Shown: piece after piece, positions 4,700-8,796 of the stretch
How positions within the stretch are numbered: position 1 is the stretch's first letter
Layout: each line of letters opens with the position of its first letter
Assembly (NCBI GenBank): GCA_030648675.1
Contig: JAUSGV010000115.1
Location: 1 to 11,403 of the forward strand
DNA: 11,403 bases
Direction of reading: 5' to 3'
Source of the DNA: Dehalococcoidales bacterium
Lineage (GTDB): Bacteria; Chloroflexota; Dehalococcoidia; Dehalococcoidales; UBA2162
Program-made: the position numbers and the translations under genes
The notes under the pieces: generated by a model
Told to the model about the DNA's origin: nothing
Database searches by the model: none
What the model saw: the letters and a program-made list of their open reading frames with translations, nothing else

Positions 4700-4918
4700 G
4701 TGAAAAATAAGTTTCTTTTGTGTGTTTATAACAAAAGCTATGAAGCTTCGCTCGAATTACGAAAGCTTTATGAAAATATACCGGATAAAGTGGCTGAGCG
4801 TCACGGACAAGTGAGAATAATTGACGAATCTGGAGAAGATTATCTATATCCTGCCGGTTATTTTGCGCCTATAAGGTTATTAACAGAAACGAAAAACAAG
4901 ATCCTTCAAAAAGTATAA
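4700..4918 (+). CDS. Small partner protein of the uncharacterised pair
   Basis: A 72-residue protein starting 4 nt after the previous stop, with TTGGAG (4687-4692) as ribosome-binding site for the GTG at 4700. It begins KFLLCVYNKSYEASLELRKL and contains the strongly patterned block VRIIDESGEDYLYPAGYFAP (residues 38-57), where the acidic DESGED run is followed by YLYP. This looks like a small beta-barrel (SH3-like) fold, but that is inference. It carries an acidic loop that could contact the basic upstream protein. No DNA-binding motif is evident, so if this is a TA pair it is not organised like the standard type II families here. Both genes are more A+T-rich than their neighbours. Confidence 0.8.
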   Translation: MKNKFLLCVYNKSYEASLELRKLYENIPDKVAERHGQVRIIDESGEDYLYPAGYFAPIRLLTETKNKILQKV

Positions 4919-4952
4919 TTTGTTTGTTGAAGACTTCAAGTGGTTCCCATCG

Positions 4953-5006
4953 TCAATATGAAGGCTTAGCTTCCCGACTGAAATTAACATTGTACGCTGT
5001 TACCAC
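4953..5006 (-). pseudogene. RelE/ParE-type toxin stub (first 17 residues)
   Basis: A minus-strand GTG at 5006-5004 opens MVTAYNVNFSREAKPSY and stops with TGA at 4955-4953. The pattern (short strand, F-S/T-R-E-A) is the normal N-terminus of RelE/ParE toxins, which usually continue with K-x-L. The start overlaps the antitoxin stop as GTGGTAA, the same 7-nt junction as in two mazF operons here. The rest of the toxin, some 70 or more residues, is absent; the following bases contain only a short inverted repeat TTGAAG-A-CTTCAA (4927-4939). The toxin is therefore dead. Confidence 0.65.
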
Positions 5007-5215
5007 TTAAGGCCCAAACGTTTGGCAACTTCTACCGCTTGAATGGTTGTCTTACTCCGGCGCGACTTCCTTATGGAATCAATAACCGATGGTTTTACCT
5101 CAAGCCCTACATCAGGGTCGCCGAAACGTTCTTCAAGCCTGTTATCTACGGCATCATTGATAAGAGATTTTAATTCTTCGACGCTCAATTCTTTAACTTT
5201 AACGTTACTATTCAT
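5000..5215 (-). CDS. RelB-like antitoxin, orphaned
   Basis: A 71-residue minus-strand protein: VKVKELSVEELKSLINDAVD, then RLEERFGDPDVGLEVKPSVI, basic residues and AVEVAKRLGLKW. The LSVEELKSLI...LEERFGDPD-GLE arrangement is common in short antitoxins that precede RelE/ParE toxins in Chloroflexota and Cyanobacteria. The ATG at 5215 has AGGAG 7 nt upstream and an extended -10 box farther up. It ends in Trp-stop with the truncated toxin start inside it. With its own toxin lost it may persist as an anti-addiction or trans-acting antitoxin, or simply be decaying. Confidence 0.75.
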   Translation of the reverse strand: MNSNVKVKELSVEELKSLINDAVDNRLEERFGDPDVGLEVKPSVIDSIRKSRRSKTTIQAVEVAKRLGLKW

Positions 5216-5249
5216 CTATATCTCCTCGAGTGGGGATGCATTGTTCCCA

Positions 5250-5258
5250 ATTATAACA
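5250..5258 (-). promoter_or_regulatory. Extended -10 promoter of the orphan antitoxin
   Basis: On the minus strand TGTTATAAT (5258-5250) fits TG-n-TATAAT, 34 nt before the ATG at 5215. The -35 region is not recognisable and lies inside the end of the hydrolase pseudogene. Confidence 0.5.
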
Positions 5259-5275
5259 CCCCCAGTCTCCAGTCC

Positions 5276-5845
5276 CTAATCTCCAACCCGCCCGCTCTTT
5301 AGGAAGTACATAACCTGCTTCCTCCGTATTAAAACATACGCAAAAAAGAGCAGGATTGCTATTCCCGCTATCTCCGGGACATAGTCCCTGGGTAAAGTGA
5401 ACCAATTACGCACAATGTCCGGAATCCAGTTATTCAGGTCCCCTGCGTTCAACCCCGGCTCACGAAGGATTGGGCGGGATAATGATAGAAACGTCCTCTC
5501 TCGCGAAAGATGAGCCTAAAAGAGGCCAGAACAAGGTTCGAGGGGCATGCCATATTTGGTCGAAAACAAGATGGGTGAAGGTGCCGTAAGAATGAAGAAA
5601 AGGAGAGTATGGCCGTATATGTGCCCGCTGCTGTAGGTTTCCCTAAACAAAAACGCCCCGACAGGTTTATCGATAATATCCGGCAGCATCGACCCAAGCA
5701 GAATGATCCTGTAGTCTACCCGCTGGAGATATGAAAGCAGCCTGCGGACGAAAGATCCAGGTGGATGCCCCCATTTTACTTCCAGGAAATACTTTGCTCC
5801 CCAGGTGGCACCCAGCGTTAGTCCTGTGTGGCCAAAGAGCAACAT
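5276..5845 (-). pseudogene. Membrane-associated metal-dependent hydrolase (YdjM/DUF457-like), frameshifted and internally deleted
   Basis: From the minus-strand ATG at 5845 the frame gives LLFGHTGLTLGATWGAKYFL, then RIILLGSMLPDIIDKPVGAF and SGHIYGHTLLFFIL. The GH-x(n)-LLPDI-x-DKP-x(n)-GH pattern is that of integral-membrane metal-dependent hydrolases. The frame then breaks: the expected continuation YGTFTHLVFDQIWHAPRTLF-WPLLG lies in another frame starting about 5595, with a membrane segment apparently missing between them. A further shift is needed for NNWIPDIVRNWFTLPRDYVP and the closing helix AGIAILLFFAYVLIRRKQV, which ends at the TAG at 5278-5276. At least two frame breaks plus a deletion rule out a functional product. 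It is the only non-TA gene inside the island. Confidence 0.8.
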
Positions 5846-5923
5846 ATTGTTTATTAATATAACATGTACTTGCGAGCAGGGGCACTAACGACCCCATCGA
5901 CGACCCATCGATCTGCTCACCAT

Positions 5924-6025
5924 GAAGGAATACAAGAAGCTCTTCCCGGGGCTAAATACGAAGGACTTCGCTTTCCTTTCAGTCCTATCGCGGAATCAAT
6001 TATTGTTTGGGATAAGCATGATTAG
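5924..6025 (+). repeat. SP-x-AESIIVW remnant, copy 3 (longest)
   Basis: From 5924 the frame reads EGIQEALPGAKYEGLRFPFS, then PIAESIIVWDKHD and TAG at 6023-6025. It is open somewhat farther upstream but lacks a clear start and ribosome-binding site. Copies at 6746 (PGARYEGLSFLFSPFAEN) and 7601 (FERPFPVSPVAESIIVWNRH) confirm that this is the C-terminal end of some protein. The parent family is not recognised. Confidence 0.7.
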
Positions 6026-6055
6026 GGGCTAAACCGGGGCAAACGGTAATTTAAT

Positions 6056-6086
6056 TTGACAAATAGTACCTTATAAGGTACTATTT
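6056..6086 (+). promoter_or_regulatory. hicAB-3 promoter with a perfect 26-bp palindromic operator
   Basis: TTGACA (6056-6061), 17 bp and TACTAT (6079-6084). Bases 6061-6086 are a perfect palindrome, AAATAGTACC-TTATAA-GGTACTATTT, covering the last base of the -35 box, the entire spacer and the -10 box. A repressor bound here would exclude RNA polymerase completely. HicB, through its ribbon-helix-helix end, is the natural candidate. Confidence 0.85.
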
Positions 6087-6103
6087 AAATACATAAAGTC
6101 GAT

Positions 6104-6322
6104 ATGAGCAAGAAAGACAAGGCCGAAGCCAGAATCCGTAATAATCCTAAGGGTGTTTCGTTGGATGACTTCGAGACTCTGGTCAGAAAATATGGACTGA
6201 TCGAAATGGGTGGCAAGCACGCCAAAGCCAGAATCGGCAATACCACGCTAACCTATAAAAGAGTCAACCCGATACCGCCCGAATACGTGACAGACTTGCT
6301 CGAAATTATCGACACCCTTTAA
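6104..6322 (+). CDS. hicA: HicA-type toxin (divergent)
   Basis: A 72-residue HicA-like protein. An N-terminal extension (SKKDKAEARIRNNPKGVSLD) precedes the helix DFETLVRKYGLIEMGGKHAK; His39 in GGKH takes the place of the catalytic His in GSH-type HicA, and PIPPEYVTDLLEIIDTL is the C-terminal strand and helix. Compared with the protein at 752 it lacks the RAYH segment and replaces GSH by GKH, so activity is less certain. The ATG at 6104 has only a weak ribosome-binding site and a leader of about 13 nt. hicB follows after 12 nt. Its ending matches the fragment at 2-37, so the two pairs are paralogous. Confidence 0.82.
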   Translation: MSKKDKAEARIRNNPKGVSLDDFETLVRKYGLIEMGGKHAKARIGNTTLTYKRVNPIPPEYVTDLLEIIDTL

Positions 6323-6334
6323 TTGGAGGTAAAT

Positions 6335-6733
6335 ATGGCAAAAAAAGACCTGGAATATTATCTGCACCTTCCCTACACCGTTACACTCAAGCGAGGTACC
6401 GGCGATGGCGACATTTACTGGATTGCCAGGGTGCTGGAATTACCCCACTGCATGACTCACGGAGCTACCCCGGAGGAAGCCCTCAAGGATATTGAAGATG
6501 CCAAGTTGGAATGGCTGAAATCCAATCTGGAAAGAGGGTTACCTATTCCTGAGCCCGCCAAATTCACTGGGCAGTATCATCTCAGAATGCCGCCCTCATT
6601 ACATGAAGCGCTGTCGATAAAATCCGAAAGCGAAGATGTCAGCCTCAATCAGTTTATGATTACCGCCCTGGCGCGAGCCGTTGGCTACGCGGAGCAGCCA
6701 TCAGGGAAACGCAAGGCCGCTTCTAAAAACTAA
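6335..6733 (+). CDS. hicB: HicB antitoxin
   Basis: A 132-residue HicB antitoxin. The N-terminal domain starts YYLHLPYTVTLKRG and continues IYWIARVLELPHCMTHG then ATPEEALKDIEDAKLEW; the C-terminal ribbon-helix-helix region is YHLRMPPSLHEALSIKSESE then DVSLNQFMITALARAVGY. It closely resembles the HicB at 52 (LPYT, ELPH, TPEEA, LH-E-L, SLNNF/SLNQF, AVGY/AAGY). GGAGG at 6325-6329 stands 5 nt before the ATG at 6335, so the TTG at 6323 is rejected. The tail GKRKAASKN ends like the HicB at 987. A copy of the SP-x-AESIIVW remnant follows directly. Confidence 0.92.
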   Translation: MAKKDLEYYLHLPYTVTLKRGTGDGDIYWIARVLELPHCMTHGATPEEALKDIEDAKLEWLKSNLERGLPIPEPAKFTGQYHLRMPPSLHEALSIKSESEDVSLNQFMITALARAVGYAEQPSGKRKAASKN

Positions 6734-6745
6734 GGCTAGGGTTCC

Positions 6746-6817
6746 CCCGGTGCCAGATATGAGGGGCTGAGCTTCCTTTTCAGTCCCTTCGCAGAAAACG
6801 GGTGCTGGTATACATGA
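6746..6817 (+). repeat. SP-x-AESIIVW remnant, copy 4 (diverged)
   Basis: From 6746 the frame reads PGARYEGLSFLFSPFAENGC, then WYT and a stop, aligning with PGAKYEGLRFPFSPIAESII of the copy at 5924. The SIIVW part has decayed to NGCW. It begins about 13 nt after the hicB stop. Confidence 0.65.
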
Positions 6818-6894
6818 TCGGCATACGCAGGGAAGGTAGTCGGCGGGACGTATATGCCTTAGCCGAACACCTCGTAAAACGGGGGTTGATATAG
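6814..6894 (+). CDS. Short coding-like ORF, 26 codons, possible remnant
   Basis: An ATG at 6814 opens MIGIRREGSRRDVYALAEHL then VKRGLI and stops. RRDVYALAEHLVKRGLI resembles a genuine amphipathic C-terminal helix rather than random sequence, so this may be the end of a lost gene joined to the preceding remnant. I do not recognise it. There is no ribosome-binding site. Confidence 0.25.
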   Translation: MIGIRREGSRRDVYALAEHLVKRGLI

Positions 6895-6906
6895 GAGGGG
6901 TTATTC

Positions 6907-6936
6907 TTGACAATTGGTAGTACCTATAAGTATATT
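6907..6936 (+). promoter_or_regulatory. Promoter/operator of the second mazF operon
   Basis: TTGACA (6907-6912), 18 bp and TATATT (6931-6936). The spacer holds the palindrome GGTA-G-TACC (6916-6924), sharing the GTACC core with the hicAB-3 operator. GAGGT at 6966-6970 is the ribosome-binding site of the antitoxin gene. Confidence 0.7.
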
Positions 6937-6977
6937 ATTTATATAAGCATATTTTATCTTACATTGAGGTAGGAGAT

Positions 6978-7220
6978 ATGGTAAGAACAGCAAAATTAAC
7001 GGTCACCGTACCACGAGAGCTTATCTCCCTGGCGGACCAAATTGCTAAAGAGAAGAATATAAGCCGCAGTAAAGTGGTATCGGCTTGTTTGCGTGATCTG
7101 GCAGACAGGAAGAGAGCTGAAGAAATGGCATCAGGATATAAGACCATGGCTAAGGAACAAAAACATTTCGCAGATGTAACTTCCAAACTAGAGGATGAAG
7201 TCGTACCGGAATGGGAATAG
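6978..7220 (+). CDS. Ribbon-helix-helix antitoxin paired with MazF
   Basis: An 80-residue antitoxin. Residues 4-45 are a ribbon-helix-helix domain: strand AKLTVTVPRELISLADQIAK, then ISRSKVVSACLRDLADRKRA. The tail from about 48 (ASGYKTMAKEQKHFADVTSK then LEDEVVPEW) is the likely MazF-binding arm, rich in acidic residues and ending in Trp-Glu. The ATG is preceded by GAGGT 7 nt upstream. The toxin gene starts 4 nt after the stop, so the operon is compact but, unlike the other two mazF operons, not overlapping. Confidence 0.85.
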   Translation: MVRTAKLTVTVPRELISLADQIAKEKNISRSKVVSACLRDLADRKRAEEMASGYKTMAKEQKHFADVTSKLEDEVVPEWE

Positions 7221-7224
7221 AATT

Positions 7225-7569
7225 ATGCCCGCAGACATAAAGCGTGGCGAGATTTACTGGATTGACTGGAACCCCTCCCGAGGAAGTGAGCAGAGCGGGC
7301 TGAGACCGGCTCTTGTAATTCAAAACGATATTGGAAATAAGTTTAGCTCAACAACAATTGTCGCCGCACTTACTACTGCCGTTGAAAAGGCGTACCCTTT
7401 TTTGGTTAAGATTACGGCAAAGGAAAGTGGTCTCCCGAAAGATAGCACTGTCAATCTGGCTGTAATATTGACGATTGATAAGACTCGTTTAACTGACAAA
7501 TGCGGCGAGTTAAACGACGCCAAAATGTCTGAGGTGAACGAGGCAATTAAAGCAAGTCTCGGACTATAA
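7225..7569 (+). CDS. mazF: MazF-family endoribonuclease toxin
   Basis: A 114-residue MazF toxin. Family landmarks: RGEIYWIDWNPSRGSEQ near the N-terminus; SGLRPALVIQND, with Arg27 at the catalytic position; TTIVAALTT, with Thr50 as second catalytic residue; then VNLAVILTIDKTRLTDKCGE and a final helix. An in-frame ATG at 7195 would add ten residues inside the antitoxin, but MPADIKRGE at 7225 matches normal MazF starts, so 7225 is chosen. Compared with the MazF at 2129, the two share the VNL/VNV-x-x-I-x-TIDK/TMDK region and belong to the same subgroup. It looks intact. Confidence 0.92.
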   Translation: MPADIKRGEIYWIDWNPSRGSEQSGLRPALVIQNDIGNKFSSTTIVAALTTAVEKAYPFLVKITAKESGLPKDSTVNLAVILTIDKTRLTDKCGELNDAKMSEVNEAIKASLGL

Positions 7570-7600
7570 AGATCGTGCTCCACTCACCTCAATAACCAGG

Positions 7601-7669
7601 TTTGAACGGCCCTTTCCCGTCAGCCCCGTCGCGGAGTCCATCATCGTCTGGAACCGGCATGACGTTTAA
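7601..7669 (+). repeat. SP-x-AESIIVW remnant, copy 5
   Basis: From 7601 the frame reads FERPFPVSPVAESIIVWNRH, then DV and TAA. It lies 31 nt after the mazF stop and matches the copies at 2500 and 5924 in protein sequence while differing at synonymous-looking bases. Confidence 0.7.
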
Positions 7670-7680
7670 ACCGGGCAGGT

Positions 7681-7707
7681 TCAATCATCGTCTGGCAGCT
7701 ACCCTAT
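7681..7707 (+). repeat. SP-x-AESIIVW remnant, short DNA copy
   Basis: These 27 bases (starting TCAATCATCGTCTGG and ending CTACCCTAT) match 2536-2562 with one difference. Both copies are joined on their right to hig sequences: a higBA promoter at 2568, and the higA fragment here, whose ATG overlaps the end of the repeat. Confidence 0.75.
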
Positions 7708-7789
7708 GGAAGAATTTCTCAAGCCTTTGGGGATTAGTCAGAATCATCTGGCTATCAAGGTAGGTGTGCCTGCCCGCCGGAATCCCTAA
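7706..7789 (+). pseudogene. HigA antitoxin fragment
   Basis: The frame from ATG 7706 reads MEEFLKPLGISQNHLAIKVG, then VPARRNP and stops at 7787-7789. HigA proteins have the order GE-x-L-x-EEFLKPLGIS-x-x-x-LA-x-x-x-GVP-x-x-R-x-NEI, so this is the region from just after the HPGE motif to the recognition helix. The IHPGE start is missing on the left, and the frame is lost on the right where R-I/V-N-E-I should follow. No toxin is present. It is the third hig trace in the window. Confidence 0.75.
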
Positions 7790-7821
7790 AACATCGACAT
7801 ATTAAGTAATGGCAGCAAGGT

Positions 7822-7850
7822 TTGACACGTTAACTATTTGATAGTATCAT
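7822..7850 (+). promoter_or_regulatory. mazEF promoter/operator
   Basis: TTGACA (7822-7827), 17 bp and TATCAT (7845-7850). ACTAT-TTG-ATAGT (7833-7845) is a perfect inverted repeat in the spacer reaching the -10 box, and GATA-G-TATC (7840-7848) overlaps it, giving a plausible MazE site. GAGGG at 7875-7879 precedes the mazE ATG. Confidence 0.8.
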
Positions 7851-7884
7851 CAATGTATATACAAAAATCATTTTGAGGGTTGTC

Positions 7885-8127
7885 ATGAAAACGTGTGTTC
7901 AGAAATGGGGTAACAGTCTCGCTTTACGCATCCCCAAATCTTTTGCGAGCGAAGTAGGACTTCAGAAAGAATCACCCGTAGAAATATCATTGGTAGATGG
8001 GAAATTGGTTATCACGCCGGTAACTAAACCAGGTCCGACCCTTAAACAACTTCTGGCAAAAATCACCAAAAATAATTTGCATCATGAGGTCGATACCGGC
8101 GCCGCCGCAGGGAACGAGGCGTGGTAA
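7885..8127 (+). CDS. mazE: MazE antitoxin (AbrB-type)
   Basis: An 80-residue classical MazE. Residues 3-45 form the swapped-hairpin DNA-binding domain seen in E. coli MazE: CVQKWGNSLALRIPKSFASE, then VGLQKESPVEISLVDGKLVI. The tail (PTLKQLLAKITKNNLHHEVD) is the MazF-binding segment. GAGGG 5 nt upstream favours the ATG at 7885 over the TTG at 7873. It ends GNEAW-stop, and the mazF GTG lies within that end (GTGGTAA), so toxin translation depends on termination of the antitoxin. It should repress its promoter through the inverted repeat at 7833-7845. Confidence 0.95.
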   Translation: MKTCVQKWGNSLALRIPKSFASEVGLQKESPVEISLVDGKLVITPVTKPGPTLKQLLAKITKNNLHHEVDTGAAAGNEAW

Positions 8128-8468
8128 GTTCTCAACCTTATGTTCCTCGCCGCGGGGACATGGTATGGATTACTCTGAATCCGCAAACAGGTCACGAACA
8201 AGCCGGACGCCGCCCGGCCGTGGTGCTGTCACCTCAAAGCTATAACAGCAAAGTTGGCTTAGCCATCCTTTGTCCAATAACCAGTCAAATCAAGGGCTAC
8301 CCATTCGAGGTCATTCTTCCTTCAGGGTTACCGGCGGCGGGAGCGATTTTGTCTGACCAGGTTAAAAGCCTCGACTGGCGAACCCGAGATACCGAGTTGA
8401 TAGGCACTTTGCCAACCGCGATTACCTCGGAGGTAATCGCGAAGCTGGTTACGTTGCTATCACAATAA
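8121..8468 (+). CDS. mazF: MazF endoribonuclease toxin (E. coli MazF/ChpB-like)
   Basis: A 115-residue MazF, the copy closest to E. coli MazF in the window. Landmarks: YVPRRGDMVWITLNPQTGHE; QAGRRPAVVLSP, with Arg31 corresponding to the catalytic Arg; ILCPITSQIKGYPFEV, with Thr54 matching the catalytic Thr; and SDQVKSLDWRTRDTELIGTL followed by the C-terminal helix. It should cut single-stranded mRNA independently of the ribosome. Start is a GTG overlapping the mazE stop by 7 nt. It belongs to a different MazF subgroup from the other two in this window, which carry a VN(L/V)-x(n)-T-x-DK region instead of DQVKSLDWR. Confidence 0.96.
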   Translation: MVSSQPYVPRRGDMVWITLNPQTGHEQAGRRPAVVLSPQSYNSKVGLAILCPITSQIKGYPFEVILPSGLPAAGAILSDQVKSLDWRTRDTELIGTLPTAITSEVIAKLVTLLSQ

Positions 8469-8796
8469 AAAGACACGCGTCTACCCCTACCACTGCAATA
8501 CACATCATGTCCGTCTCCTCCCGCCGATGGCCTCCCGTGCGTTTACGACCAACCTTTGAGTAAACAATCCAGATTTTAATATCACTCTTAAATTTTCTCG
8601 CCTCACGGGTATTGCCCCTTTTTTGACTCAATGCGGTTATCCTTTGGGACTAATTGATACCAATGTATAGGTTCTTGTAGGTTAAGTAATGAAAAGATAC
8701 TTGTTCAGCTTCTTCCTTCGAAATAATTTTAAAGAATACGTGTCCAAAACGTAAATATTTGACCGGGAAACCGATCTGATCTCTGGGAGGGGATAA
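8469..8796. other. Gene-free stretch between the TA island and the exoprotein gene
   Basis: I see no supported gene here. Short frames on either strand lack usable starts and family resemblance. A 21-codon plus frame from the ATG at 8689 has no ribosome-binding site and is not convincing. No strong terminator hairpin or clear promoter for the gene at 8797 was found; TTGACC at 8759-8764 has no matching -10 box. Confidence 0.5.

Noticed and set aside
4927..4939. TTGAAG-A-CTTCAA as a terminator
   Set aside because: The stem is only six base pairs, the one-base loop is too small to fold well, and no T-run follows on either strand.
2500..7707. CRISPR array or transposon ends
   Set aside because: The recurring remnants are widely and irregularly spaced, differ in sequence and have no regular spacers. 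No transposase or terminal inverted repeats with target duplication were seen.
1..8468. Integron cassette array
   Set aside because: Small promiscuous TA genes in a row suggest it, but there are no attC-like imperfect palindromes with GTTRRRY ends between genes, no integrase, and most modules have their own promoters.
8449..8631. Minus-strand 60-codon frame near the end of mazF
   Set aside because: It would need a TTG start, has no ribosome-binding site, overlaps the mazF end and shows no recognisable domain.
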